33,984 nucleotides of DNA, from the IMG/VR virus record IMGVR_UViG_3300042888_000057, positions 1 through 33,984 of that record; one strand, written 5' to 3'. Made by a program: the position numbers and the translations under genes. The notes below the pieces were generated by a model that saw only the letters and a program-made list of their open reading frames with translations, did not search any database and was not told where the DNA came from. Source of the stretch: a virus. This document shows, piece after piece, positions 1 through 8,525 of the stretch; the stretch's first letter is position 1, and each line of letters starts with the position of its first letter.

Positions 1-92
1 TTGTTGTTTGTTACGTTGTCAGCAAGCTCACCAGTGCGGCTTTGAATGTTAGTCGCAATGATGTCGCTGATCGAGCTATTGGCAAATGCCAT
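1..92 (-). CDS. Major capsid protein, 5' end only (duplicate of the 32940-33941 gene)
   Basis: This is the N-terminal piece of the major capsid gene, cut by the window edge. The start codon is complementary to 90-92. On the coding strand GGAGA sits five bases before the ATG, a good ribosome binding site. The readable residues begin MAFANSSISDIIATN and are identical to the full gene at the other end of the window. It should not be counted as a second gene. Confidence 0.9.
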   Translation of the reverse strand, partial: MAFANSSISDIIATNIQSRTGELADNVTNN

Positions 93-124
93 AATAATCT
101 CCGATTAGGTTATCAAAAGCGTTC
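1..124. repeat. Left copy of terminal direct repeat (contig overlap)
   Basis: Positions 1-124 match 33850-33973 base for base. The following 11 bases still align but differ at three places (125, 131 and 133 against 33974, 33980 and 33982). The repeat holds the first 31 codons of the major capsid gene and the gap before it. Because it lies in coding sequence and joins scaffold to capsid, an assembly overlap of a circular or permuted genome is more likely than a packaged terminal repeat, but both remain possible. Confidence 0.93.
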
Positions 125-1027
125 ATTAAGTCCGTCAAATTGTTCGGACAGTAAAGAACGTCTATCTTGCGCTTTGGTAGCCGTGTTGACTCCGGGTGTA
201 GAGCTTCTAACGCTGACCGCTGCCGCCCGAGCAGCTTTCGCCGCTTTGTTAGCCGATTCTCGCTTAGCTGCTTCAGCTTGAGCTTGTGTGCTTTGCTGAA
301 CCTTGCCAGACAGAGACTCGTCTAGGCGTAATGCTTTGTTATATGCATCTTCCAAGTTTTGCGCCATTCCTGAGTTCAGAAGCTGGATCATTGTCGGACG
401 AGCATCTTCAAAAAACTGAGCCTTTTCTGCAAAAGTATTGATTTCGCCTAAAAGAGCTTGGTTTTGTGCTGCTTCTTGCTGCTGTTTCCATCCCATTACT
501 TCATTACGGACGCTATAAAGCTCGTTTTGAAGCATTGAAACGGTAGGATCAACAGGCTGTTGTTGCAGATTGTTGATTTCACTTAAATTTACACCATATT
601 GCTGAGAAAGGGTAGAAAACATTTGCGCTTTCTGTTGCGGTGTTCCGTGACGCAGAACATTGTCTGCATTCATCAACGCTTGAATCGCTTGTGGAGGCGC
701 AATTCCTAGCGTTTTTAGATTGTTTTGGTACGGTTCAATTGCTTGCTGAATTTGGTCTGCAAATTGCGCTTTAGAAAGCAAGGGTTCTACACCCTTCTTC
801 ATTTCTTCTTCACGCTGCCAGGCGTATTCTTTTAGCTTCGGATCAGCCGTTTGCCAGACCTCGTGGTAATCCTTCTTCCACGATGCAGGTGGACGCTCCC
901 AAACTGGCGGCTCTGGCGCAGGCTCAGTAGGCGCAGCGGGTGCAACATCCACAACGGGTTGCGCTTCTTCAGCAGCATCAAATTGCTGCATCAATAATTC
1001 TTTACGGTCTAGCTGTTCGTCGCTCAT
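113..1027 (-). CDS. Putative capsid scaffold / head assembly protein
   Basis: A 304-aa protein, acidic at the N-terminus and rich in Gln, Ala and Glu, with long helical stretches and no catalytic motif. After joining the contig ends it lies directly upstream of the major capsid gene, the usual place of a scaffold gene in portal-scaffold-capsid modules. Early residues 28-45 are rich in Pro and Ala, the centre (about 150-240) is Gln-rich and probably coiled coil, and the tail ends in a Lys/Arg/Ala-rich helix. The start has GGGAG six bases upstream, overlapping the stop of the preceding gene. The last codons differ between the two contig ends (Gly or Ser at the sixth residue from the end), which looks like strain variation. 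Scaffold function is inferred from composition and position, not from a specific motif. Confidence 0.6.
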   Translation of the reverse strand: MSDEQLDRKELLMQQFDAAEEAQPVVDVAPAAPTEPAPEPPVWERPPASWKKDYHEVWQTADPKLKEYAWQREEEMKKGVEPLLSKAQFADQIQQAIEPYQNNLKTLGIAPPQAIQALMNADNVLRHGTPQQKAQMFSTLSQQYGVNLSEINNLQQQPVDPTVSMLQNELYSVRNEVMGWKQQQEAAQNQALLGEINTFAEKAQFFEDARPTMIQLLNSGMAQNLEDAYNKALRLDESLSGKVQQSTQAQAEAAKRESANKAAKAARAAAVSVRSSTPGVNTATKAQDRRSLLSEQFDGLNERF

Positions 1028-1037
1028 AAATACTCCC

Positions 1038-1364
1038 TCAAGTAAATTTTCGGCGTAATTGGGTCAAAACTTGCTGGGCTTCTTTGTGCGTCATGTTGCC
1101 AAGTTGTTGACGCAGCACCTCTTTGCGGTTGTCCTGAGAAATTGGCGTATATTTTGTTTCCATCTTCTCGTTACCAACCTCAATACATCCATGAGCTTGC
1201 AAGTGCTCACGATGCCTTGACCTGCTCGTAATCAGTGAACCGTCAATCATGCTTTGGTACGGCTGAATGTCTGGCATAACAAATGGCCCGTACAGTTTGT
1301 CCAAATGCTCATCCGAACCCTTCTCGACCAATTTGCCATCTACATAAACGTAAGTCTTTCTCAT
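1038..1364 (-). CDS. Conserved phage hypothetical protein (MPDIQPYxSMIDGS type)
   Basis: A 108-aa protein of unknown function. It has the segment VMPDIQPYQSMIDGSLITSR (residues 29-48) followed by RHREHLQAHGC, a pattern I remember from small proteins beside portal and capsid genes in many phages. The spaced His and Cys residues suggest possible metal binding, but no complete zinc-finger pattern is visible. The C-terminal 40 residues are helical and basic. The start codon overlaps the stop of the 140-aa gene as ATGA, so the two are translationally coupled, and its own stop lies inside the ribosome binding site of the scaffold gene. Confidence 0.75.
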   Translation of the reverse strand: MRKTYVYVDGKLVEKGSDEHLDKLYGPFVMPDIQPYQSMIDGSLITSRSRHREHLQAHGCIEVGNEKMETKYTPISQDNRKEVLRQQLGNMTHKEAQQVLTQLRRKFT

Positions 1365-1783
1365 AACAGAGCTAGAACCTCCTCATCGTCCATCTCAATA
1401 TAAGCGTCATATATTTGCTGAACCTTAACCAAATCAGCCATCAACGCATCAAAGTCAATCTGATTAACAAAATCTATCGACTTTAGTTCGCTTATTGTAG
1501 CTTCCTTAATGTAGGGTGCGGCTATTTCTTCAGCGACTAGGGGTTTACCCTCAACAATGTGCTCAAACAGGGCAATAATTTCATCCCTGCGCTGCTTTTG
1601 TTTTTCGGCTTCTTTCTTGCGTTTCTTCGGGCCGCCATCATGCGTGTCAATAATGATTATCGACGTTACAACGCCCGTAAACGAACCAGAATCGTTTTCG
1701 TCAGTAGCGCTTAAAACACCAGTGACAACTAGTGTCTGGAAAGCATTAGGCTGAAACGCATTTGTCTGGAAAGCTGCTGTCAT
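1361..1783 (-). CDS. Hypothetical virion-region protein with AFQxNAFQ repeat
   Basis: A 140-aa protein of unknown function. The N-terminus carries an AFQTNAFQPNAFQT repeat (residues 4-17) that I recall from other phage structural-region proteins. A beta-rich stretch follows (about 18-47), then a highly basic KKRKKEAEKQKQRR helix (53-66), then an acidic helical C-terminal half. The switch from basic to acidic suggests protein-protein or DNA-related packing, but no enzyme motif is present. It starts 16 bases after the preceding stop with no strong Shine-Dalgarno sequence and overlaps the next gene as ATGA. Confidence 0.65.
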   Translation of the reverse strand: MTAAFQTNAFQPNAFQTLVVTGVLSATDENDSGSFTGVVTSIIIIDTHDGGPKKRKKEAEKQKQRRDEIIALFEHIVEGKPLVAEEIAAPYIKEATISELKSIDFVNQIDFDALMADLVKVQQIYDAYIEMDDEEVLALL

Positions 1784-1798
1784 TGTTTAGCCAGTATT

Positions 1799-1939
1799 TT
1801 AAACTTGCTCGGTTTCTTCTTTTGGCGTTGCTGCTTGCTGTATTGCTTGAACCATTTGGAAAACTTCTCCGTATGGGCGGCTACCCAGATAGCCAAGGAT
1901 TGCGTTTGCAAGCTCAACAGAGATAGTGATTTCTTTCAA
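1799..1939 (-). CDS. 46-aa hypothetical protein with TTG start
   Basis: A small protein of unknown function. The longest open frame starts at 2029, which would overlap the upstream gene by 89 bases. A better start is the TTG at 1939-1937: GGAG lies eight bases upstream on the coding strand, and it follows the previous stop (1943-1941) after one base. From this start the protein is KEITISVELANAILGYLGSR and on to TPKEETEQV, a short strand plus a long helix. I remember similar 'VNAILGYLGSRPYGEVFQLI' small proteins beside phage fibre genes, usually of unknown function. Confidence 0.7.
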   Translation of the reverse strand: MKEITISVELANAILGYLGSRPYGEVFQMVQAIQQAATPKEETEQV

Positions 1940-1940
1940 T

Positions 1941-2282
1941 TTAATTGCTCCAAGGTAAGGGTGGTGTAACGACTGGTGGATTAACTTGATTTTCAATCTG
2001 TTGCTCAATATTGGCGTTAATAGCCGCAACTTGTTCCGATCCCATCATATCCTGCACCCAGCCGACTACTTGCGCTTGCGTGAGGTCTGCGTAAGGCGTG
2101 AATGGTGACTTAGGTGTGTATGGATTAAGTGTCTGCGATCCGTAAACTGTAGCGTACAAGGGTGTGCCAGAAGTATCATCAACGCCGTTTACACGCCATG
2201 CCACAGAAATTACTACATCAATCTGACCTTCTTCTTGTGGGATACAGGACATTTGCTCGATTTGCCAAGTAATTGTGCTCAT
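1941..2282 (-). CDS. Hypothetical protein downstream of long fibre (DUF7936-like)
   Basis: A 113-aa protein starting STITWQIEQMSCIPQEEGQ, with a beta-rich first half and a helical second half (TQAQVVGWVQDMMG) and a Pro-rich tail. This pattern of a beta domain with W-x-I-x-Q-M-x-C near the start is familiar from small proteins following phage tail-fibre genes; the function is unknown to me. The ribosome binding site AAAGGA lies inside the last codons of the long fibre gene, so it is co-transcribed and probably co-translated with it. A role in fibre assembly is plausible but is inference from position. Confidence 0.7.
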   Translation of the reverse strand: MSTITWQIEQMSCIPQEEGQIDVVISVAWRVNGVDDTSGTPLYATVYGSQTLNPYTPKSPFTPYADLTQAQVVGWVQDMMGSEQVAAINANIEQQIENQVNPPVVTPPLPWSN

Positions 2283-2283
2283 T

Positions 2284-5200
2284 TTAGTTTCCTTTTAAAG
2301 TTGCTACATCAGATTGCAATTGAGTAATTAAAGCCTGTTGCTCTTGAATTGCTTTGACAAGAACAGGAATAAGTGTCCCCGGTGCAACTGACTTGTGTGC
2401 GTCGCCATCTTCAGTAGTAACGCCAGCCACATCGACTGCATCAGGAAACACCGTCTCAACTTCTTGTGCAATAAACCCAAGTTGATTTTTTCGGTCGTTA
2501 CCAAAACCTTTTTTAAAGTCAAAGCGCACAGTGCGTAAACCAAGAATAGTTTGCAAGCCGTCATCGGCATCTCGCACGTTTTCTTTTACTCTTGCATCTG
2601 AAATGGAAGCAATGGAAGTGCTTGTTGCAAACATTTGACCATCACCACGAAAAGCAAACTGAGGTGATGCTCCAGCAGCCACATACCAACGTGCAAGCAT
2701 ATATGCCGAACTTGCGCTTTGCCCAACAATGATTTGAAATTGATCGTATGACAGCCCAGACGTATCGCTATTTACTAAGGTACAAAGACCCAGATTGCCA
2801 GACCTATTAACGCGTAATTTAAAATCTACTCCACTAGTAGTCCCCAACAACATATTACCAGCGGCACTGATCCGCATCTTTTCGTCGCCAGCAGCCCAAT
2901 CTGCTGCGTCAGTAGCTGAATCTACATAAAAAACAAGAGGGCCGTTTCCGTTTGCGTTTTCACGAACTTGGGCTATTGCAGACTTTGAATATGTTGTGTC
3001 AGAGGAAAATTGAACTCCTGCAAGTCCTACGTTGGCATTACTGTTCTGTAAGGTCGCACCAGCAAACCCTGTGCTGTTAGAGCCAGTTACTTGAAGTCTT
3101 TGGTTTGGTGAACCCGTCCCAACCCCTAAGTTTCCAGAGGAATTGAGGAACATCTTTTCTGTGCCGCTTATTCTAAACGAATGGTCTGCTGCATCGTATG
3201 CTGTGCTTACATAACCCGGACTACTTCTGTTGTAGCTTTGGATGTAAGTGCCAACGCCACCGCCAGGATAATTTGCAAAAAATTCAAAACCAGCCGCACC
3301 ACCGTTAGACACAGATAGCTTGGCTTGTGGTGTGGTTGTGCCAATACCTACATTTGTATTGTCAGCTCTCACAGTCATAATACTAGCTGCGCCATTGCTA
3401 TTTTGAAACACAAAAGCGCCAGAGTATGATTTAAACGTCATTGTGTTGGCTACTGCAAGCCAAGCTGGAGAATCTTCTGCTCTAATTTCAAGATTAGAAT
3501 CATCCCAAAGGTATGAATATCCTTTACTTACTTTAACTGCTCCGTTAGCAATTGTTAGTTTTTGAGCAGGACTTGCCGTACCAATACCTAACCTGTCATT
3601 TGTATTGTCAAAAAACAAAGACGCATTGTCTTGAGAGTAGACACCAGACGCACCTGCAAACACTACAGAACCCGCTGTGAACGCTGTAGCTGTGCCTGTA
3701 CCGCCATTTGCTACAGGTAACGTACCCGACACCTGCGTAGTTAAAGATACGCCACTTAGCGTACCGCCTAGCGTAAGGTTTCCAGACGTTGTGACTGTGC
3801 CTGTCAGCGTGATTCCGTTGACTGTACCTGTACCGCCTACGCTAGTAACTGTGCCTAAGTTGCTTGTCTTGTTGTTGAACGTATTCCAATCGGTGCTTGT
3901 TAAATAGCCGTTTACGCTTGTAGTAGCAGCCGCCATGCTAATCGCAGGAGTGTTGCCCCCAGAGCTAACTACTGGTGCTGTACCTGTTACGCTAGTTACC
4001 GTACCGCCGCTTGATGGCGCAGTATTGGTAATCGTAAAGTTAGGGTAAGTGCCAGTCGTAGATATGCCTGTGCCAGCAGTCAATGATACCGTCTGGTCTG
4101 GTGCGGTGTTAGCAACAGTCAAAACACCAGTAGACGATGCGTTGACAGAAATAGCTGTTCCCGCTGTTAGTGCGGTATTTTTCCAATAACCGTCTAACCC
4201 GTCATAAGTAATAATTTGACCGTTAGTAGGGGTGTCAATTTGTGCATTGCTGTCAGTCCCACCAAGCGTAGAACCTGCGCTAATACGAATCAAAATCGTA
4301 CCGCCGCCAACTGAGCCGCCATTGATGACAGCCGCCATTTGCGCTTTTACATTTGGTGCTACAGGTTTGGTTTTAGTTAGACCGCCTGTGACTGCGGGGT
4401 TGTACCAAAGAATGTCACCGTCTATATACCCTGATGTATTTACGTTTCTTAGCGTTCCAAAAGATTGAATTAACCCAAATCCGTTGTTAGCAATGTTTTC
4501 AGCAGCAATACCCATGATGTAATTGCCATCGGTAATGCCTGTCGCTGGTGCGCCTGTGGGTACTCCACTTGCACCAACTGCACCCGTAAACATGACAACT
4601 TGACCTTTTGTGATAGTCGCTGTTGCTTTTGTGTAAAAGAACTGGTCTTCACCAATGTGCTGAATGACGTGACCGCCAGTCATGCCTAAACCTAACGTAT
4701 CGTTACCATTCCATCCTAATTGACCAACTCCGAGCGTTGTTGCATAAGTTGTATCAAAATCTATGTAATCAATGTTAGTAATGGTAGTTGCGCCATCAAT
4801 CGCACCTGTATCGCTTACCGTTACAACGGAGTTTTGTATTAACTTGCCAGTAGTTGTGTCGAAGCGAGCAATCGCATTGTCCGTAGCGGAGGCTGGGCCA
4901 ACCACTCCGCCAGTTGAAATGGAATTAAATGTATTCCAATCAGTGCTTGTTAAATAGCCGTTTGTTGTGCTGTTAGCGGCTGGCATTGCAATTGTTGGGG
5001 TTGTGCCACCTGTGCTTGTAACTGGGCTTGTTGCAGCTACAGACGTTACATAAGTGCCAGCAGGTTGCGCTCCAACGTCAGCAGCAGTTAATACAACCGT
5101 ACCCGTCTGGCCATTGACGCTTGTTACCGCATCGGTGTTGTCCACTTTTTGCCAGGCTGTGCCGTTAAACACCGCCCAATCGCCAACTACCCAATCCGTT

Positions 5201-5532
5201 ACACCGTCAAGGTTAGTCGAACCTGCGACAGATACAACGTAGTAATAGCCCTTGACACCGACACCAGACGCAAGGGTAGGTGTGTTTGTCGATGCATTCC
5301 ATGTGCCTTGGTAGCTTAACGCCCCCAAGACAGCCGCAGGAAGCTCAGAGACTGGGACTTTACCGCCAGCATCAAGCGTAGCAACACCGTTTGCGACACC
5401 TGCGTTTAGCTCTGCTGCTGTGCCTAAACCGATAATGGTGTGGTCAGCGTTCCAATTACTAGGGCGTACTAAGCTCGTATCCGCCGAATCTGCGACAGCA
5501 CTTACAAATGGGTGTTTGACTGTTACGCTCAT
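2284..5532 (-). CDS. Long tail fibre with C-terminal S74 chaperone domain
   Basis: A 1082-aa virion fibre. The bulk is Thr/Gly/Ser/Val-rich repetitive beta structure with the phrase GYLTSTDWNTFN occurring twice (about residues 190-201 and 544-555) and segments such as TVTSVGGTGTV, typical of trimeric fibres. The C-terminus is an intramolecular chaperone auto-processing domain (peptidase S74): SDARVKENV supplies the Ser-Lys pair at about residues 978 and 983, followed by LGFIAQEVETVFPDAV and a C-terminal helix that trimerises. In characterised family members the domain helps folding and then cuts itself off just before that Ser. The start overlaps the preceding gene as ATGA. It probably binds the host receptor. 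Function as a fibre is well supported; the receptor is unknown. Confidence 0.88.
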   Translation of the reverse strand: MSVTVKHPFVSAVADSADTSLVRPSNWNADHTIIGLGTAAELNAGVANGVATLDAGGKVPVSELPAAVLGALSYQGTWNASTNTPTLASGVGVKGYYYVVSVAGSTNLDGVTDWVVGDWAVFNGTAWQKVDNTDAVTSVNGQTGTVVLTAADVGAQPAGTYVTSVAATSPVTSTGGTTPTIAMPAANSTTNGYLTSTDWNTFNSISTGGVVGPASATDNAIARFDTTTGKLIQNSVVTVSDTGAIDGATTITNIDYIDFDTTYATTLGVGQLGWNGNDTLGLGMTGGHVIQHIGEDQFFYTKATATITKGQVVMFTGAVGASGVPTGAPATGITDGNYIMGIAAENIANNGFGLIQSFGTLRNVNTSGYIDGDILWYNPAVTGGLTKTKPVAPNVKAQMAAVINGGSVGGGTILIRISAGSTLGGTDSNAQIDTPTNGQIITYDGLDGYWKNTALTAGTAISVNASSTGVLTVANTAPDQTVSLTAGTGISTTGTYPNFTITNTAPSSGGTVTSVTGTAPVVSSGGNTPAISMAAATTSVNGYLTSTDWNTFNNKTSNLGTVTSVGGTGTVNGITLTGTVTTSGNLTLGGTLSGVSLTTQVSGTLPVANGGTGTATAFTAGSVVFAGASGVYSQDNASLFFDNTNDRLGIGTASPAQKLTIANGAVKVSKGYSYLWDDSNLEIRAEDSPAWLAVANTMTFKSYSGAFVFQNSNGAASIMTVRADNTNVGIGTTTPQAKLSVSNGGAAGFEFFANYPGGGVGTYIQSYNRSSPGYVSTAYDAADHSFRISGTEKMFLNSSGNLGVGTGSPNQRLQVTGSNSTGFAGATLQNSNANVGLAGVQFSSDTTYSKSAIAQVRENANGNGPLVFYVDSATDAADWAAGDEKMRISAAGNMLLGTTSGVDFKLRVNRSGNLGLCTLVNSDTSGLSYDQFQIIVGQSASSAYMLARWYVAAGASPQFAFRGDGQMFATSTSIASISDARVKENVRDADDGLQTILGLRTVRFDFKKGFGNDRKNQLGFIAQEVETVFPDAVDVAGVTTEDGDAHKSVAPGTLIPVLVKAIQEQQALITQLQSDVATLKGN
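3881..3913. repeat. 33-bp fibre repeat, copy 1
   Basis: Matches 4931-4963 with a single difference (G at 3892 against A at 4942). Both encode the fibre phrase around GYLTSTDWNTFN, read on the minus strand. It is an internal duplication in the fibre gene and a possible site of recombination between fibre segments. Confidence 0.85.
4931..4963. repeat. 33-bp fibre repeat, copy 2
   Basis: Near-identical partner of 3881-3913, 1050 bp away in the same gene, which is a multiple of three, so recombination between the copies would keep the reading frame. Confidence 0.85.
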
Positions 5533-5921
5533 TGGTTGCCTCTAATAATCGTTCCTGCTGTGATGTCAACGCTTTGTGTAGCAGCAATATCTACCGTGTT
5601 TAGTATCAAATCCGCACTCACTAACCCAACAGAACCGTCCATGATGACGGAGTTATCAGACTTAAAGATACGGAAAAAGCTCGCTGTACCTGACGCTGTT
5701 GCGTTTGCTGGTGCTACAGAGCCAAGCGTCAGCGTACCGTCAACGTCTGTCCCAAACACCCCCGCAATAGGCATACTTACGAGAAGTACCTGCGTAGTAA
5801 TCGCTGTATTCGCATTTGCAGGTTGCGTACCGCTGTAGAGATTGAATTGCGAGCCTGTGCCAGCATAGGTGATTAACCCCTCGTTTTGAGCGTGACGGGT
5901 AGCGTTTGAGTATTCAAGCAT
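5529..5921 (-). CDS. Hypothetical virion protein between portal and fibre
   Basis: A 130-aa protein of unknown function. It begins MLEYSNATRHAQNEGLITYA and then shows beta-rich sequence with small residues (VLLVSMPIAGVFGTDVDGTL, SGTASFFRIF), ending in TAGTIIRGNQ. The composition fits an all-beta virion component such as a fibre-attachment or head-decoration protein. It overlaps the portal stop by one base (TAATG) and the fibre start by four bases (ATGA), so the three genes form one coupled unit. No enzymatic motif is visible. Confidence 0.65.
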   Translation of the reverse strand: MLEYSNATRHAQNEGLITYAGTGSQFNLYSGTQPANANTAITTQVLLVSMPIAGVFGTDVDGTLTLGSVAPANATASGTASFFRIFKSDNSVIMDGSVGLVSADLILNTVDIAATQSVDITAGTIIRGNQ

Positions 5922-8206
5922 TATTGAACGACCTCTACGCCTGCTGCTTTACCGTCTGCCCCCCTGATAATCCTCTTGGGTGCAGCAAGCATCTGCATCA
6001 CGCCATTTAGACGGTTTGACGTTTCGCCTTGCATATTAGCCATTTGTCCTTGCATTTCAGCCATACGGTTCATAGCTTGCGCTACGTTATCGCCTAACTC
6101 AGCAACAATGTGTCTGCTTGCAGCTTCTTGAGCTTCCAATAACGGCAAATCAAGCCCAGGGTTCGCACCGATTCGAGCAACCATGATCTTAGTAGACGCT
6201 TCAAGCTCTGCTTTCCATCGCTCGTAACGCTCTTTCATCTCGATTTCTTGTTGCTTAATCGCCATCTCATACTGTTGCTTCTGTTGCTCTAACTGAGCTG
6301 CATTTTGTTGCTTTTGCTGTTCCAATTGAGCGATATTCTGAGCTTTAAACTGCTCAATCTGCATATCCGTCTGCGCTCGCATCTGGTCAGCTTGTTGCTG
6401 CATCTGCATCTTGACCGTTTCTGGATCAGGTTGCGGAGGCTGTTGCGCTGCTTGCGCTTGCTTTTGCTTGAGTTGATCCATTGCTTGATCTATTGTGCCT
6501 TCAATCGGTTCTGCTTGCTTGTATGCAGAGATACCGAACTTAACCATATCTACTAGCATTGGTACAAGCTCTGGTGTCTGCTGTCCCATTGGTAACGCTT
6601 GCGACAAGAATCCACCCATAGCTTGCAGGAATTCAACCCTGTCCCGCTTGTGTTGGTTTTCGTCAATCTGCACTAGACTGTCTGCTGCGACTTCAATCCT
6701 AAAGTTACGCAACACTTTGTCTTTCAGTAGCATCAGCGCTTGCGGCACAAGCTGCTTATCCGCATCGCTCATCTGTTCCGCAGCAGCGTACTCGATGATT
6801 GTTTGCGGCTGAAACTTAGAGCAAATGATCTGCGCTTTGAGACGGATTAGCTCTGAGGCGAAAAGTGCAACGTCCTCTTGCATGGAGCGAAGTCGTAGAC
6901 CTGCGTACTGTCCCTTGATTTGCTGGGCTGTCGCTGTTTCGCTTGCCGCAGTTTGACCACGAACAATGTCTGAAATACCCGTGATTTCATAGATTTGCTT
7001 CTTTATCTCGTCTCTTGCTCGATAGCACTGAATCAGCGCATTAGCAATCTGGTCAATAGGAAGTATGTCAATAGAACCCTTCAAACCGCCTTTCTCGCTA
7101 AAGCCCATCCACTTATCCACAGGTATCAACGTGTTGTTGTCACCCTCGGTAAGCAGTCGTTGCAAAGCAGGTTGCGAAGCGTCGTATACACCACGAACTC
7201 GCAGAGCTTTAACCAGTCCGTCAATTCGGTCACTGAGAATGTCTAGTTCTTGTGCCTGGTCTTGATACAGCACGAAATCAGCAACGGGTACAAGCGTATC
7301 GCTCGTCATTGTTGCGTACAGCGGTTTCGCACAAGGGAAGAACCCTTCTAAGTCTAGCGGATCGTCACGCTCGTCAATAATCTGTCCTGCGTTCTTGCTA
7401 AACCAGTAGACCTTCTCTGTCTCTAAGTCCCACAATTCGCAGATTTTTGCTCGTGTGAAATCACGGTTGTTTTGAGCGTATTGCTTGTTGCTCTCAGGGC
7501 CAGCGTCTAGCGGTATCTTGCCACCCACTTTTTCGCCAAATCGCTCAACAAGTGCTTCCCGAGTCATGTAGACCCAGCGCCAGACTTGAGTGACTTCTTC
7601 CCATGTTCGAGCAACTGAATGCCCAAAGTCTTTCCAATGGACATAATCCGTCGGAGCGCATTCGTACTCGATTTCCTCTTGCGGTTCAGATTCCATGCCA
7701 GCGCTGCCATCAAGCGCACTAGCATTGCCCTCGTTACCTGCGCCAATCCCCGTCTCTTTGTCAACGTCCTCAGTTACCTGATACCCGTCCTCTGGCATAT
7801 CTTGAGCGACAACGTGCGGTTCATAACGCACCCAAGCTACGCCACGACCACCGAGGAATCTATCCTCAACAGCATGACGCATTGCGCTACGGAAGTCCGA
7901 ATAGTGCTCAATCTCAAAGTCTAAAGAGCGTTCAATAAGCTGCGAAGCAACACGACCAACGGGATCATTGTCCCCAAAGCGCCGATTCACAGCAGCTTTT
8001 GGTAAGCGAGCGTATACAGCAGGAATCAACGTCTGTACGTTAGACCAGAGAATGTTGAACTTTGCTGTCTCGTTTGTGTTTTGGTTACGGTTGTCATCAC
8101 GATAGCGCTTTACTATCTTGTTAGACCGAGCTTCCCACTTCTTGAACTCATTGTCGTATTGGGCAATGATATTCAAATACTTTTGAATGCCTTTTAGAGC
8201 TTCCAT
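5921..8206 (-). CDS. Portal protein (P22 portal-like)
   Basis: A 761-aa portal, the dodecameric ring through which DNA enters and leaves the head. The N-terminal third contains the segment NILWSNVQTLIPAVYARLPK and the helix RSAMRHAVEDRFLGGRGVAW, both typical of P22-type portals in podoviruses. The middle (about 330-470) has the stem and clip region ending in SDIVRGQTAASETATAQQIK. Residues about 590-690 form a very Gln-rich coiled coil (repeats such as QLEQQKQQ), matching the C-terminal barrel of long portals. The length fits the family. It follows the 102-aa gene after about ten bases and precedes the fibre block. The gene order terminase-small, terminase-large, small protein, portal supports the call. 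Confidence 0.87.
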   Translation of the reverse strand: MEALKGIQKYLNIIAQYDNEFKKWEARSNKIVKRYRDDNRNQNTNETAKFNILWSNVQTLIPAVYARLPKAAVNRRFGDNDPVGRVASQLIERSLDFEIEHYSDFRSAMRHAVEDRFLGGRGVAWVRYEPHVVAQDMPEDGYQVTEDVDKETGIGAGNEGNASALDGSAGMESEPQEEIEYECAPTDYVHWKDFGHSVARTWEEVTQVWRWVYMTREALVERFGEKVGGKIPLDAGPESNKQYAQNNRDFTRAKICELWDLETEKVYWFSKNAGQIIDERDDPLDLEGFFPCAKPLYATMTSDTLVPVADFVLYQDQAQELDILSDRIDGLVKALRVRGVYDASQPALQRLLTEGDNNTLIPVDKWMGFSEKGGLKGSIDILPIDQIANALIQCYRARDEIKKQIYEITGISDIVRGQTAASETATAQQIKGQYAGLRLRSMQEDVALFASELIRLKAQIICSKFQPQTIIEYAAAEQMSDADKQLVPQALMLLKDKVLRNFRIEVAADSLVQIDENQHKRDRVEFLQAMGGFLSQALPMGQQTPELVPMLVDMVKFGISAYKQAEPIEGTIDQAMDQLKQKQAQAAQQPPQPDPETVKMQMQQQADQMRAQTDMQIEQFKAQNIAQLEQQKQQNAAQLEQQKQQYEMAIKQQEIEMKERYERWKAELEASTKIMVARIGANPGLDLPLLEAQEAASRHIVAELGDNVAQAMNRMAEMQGQMANMQGETSNRLNGVMQMLAAPKRIIRGADGKAAGVEVVQ

Positions 8207-8216
8207 TTAGAACCTC

Positions 8217-8525
8217 TTAGCTGAATAGTCCAACCGCAACGACTGATACACCTGCGCCTGTGGTGACTTTCCAACCAGAAGTCAAAGAAGCCATGTTTAG
8301 CTCGATGTCAATCACGCCAACACCTGAAGCTACCAAAGCAGGAACGATAGCAATGTTTACTACGCCATCGGTTAGGGTAACGCCAGAGGTTGCTGCTGTG
8401 CTAACAGTAACGATGAGACGATGCAGATAGTCACCTGCTGCGCCAGAAGCGCCAAGCATTTGAAGTGATTGACCTGCTGCTACTGTTTCGTATTGGTATC
8501 CATAACCACGCTGTACACCGCTCAT
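8217..8525 (-). CDS. Hypothetical structural protein between terminase and portal
   Basis: A 102-aa protein of unknown function: MSGVQRGYGYQYETVAAGQS, then a mostly beta, Val/Ala/Gly-rich body ending GAGVSVVAVGLFS. The composition suggests a small all-beta virion component, for example a head-decoration or stabilising protein, but position alone supports this. Its start codon overlaps the terminase stop as ATGA. Confidence 0.6.
   Translation of the reverse strand: MSGVQRGYGYQYETVAAGQSLQMLGASGAAGDYLHRLIVTVSTAATSGVTLTDGVVNIAIVPALVASGVGVIDIELNMASLTSGWKVTTGAGVSVVAVGLFS

Noticed and set aside
1-124. T7-type packaged terminal repeat
   Set aside because: The repeat lies in the capsid coding sequence, and its tips diverge like strain variants; coverage data would be needed to revive the idea.
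2284-5532. Diversity-generating retroelement target in the fibre
   Set aside because: No reverse transcriptase and no template repeat with adenine-biased differences are visible; the 33-bp repeat has one difference only.
3677-5838. Long plus-strand open frames opposite the fibre and 130-aa genes
   Set aside because: Val/Pro/Leu-rich shadows of repetitive Thr/Gly/Asn coding sequence on the minus strand, with no ribosome sites.
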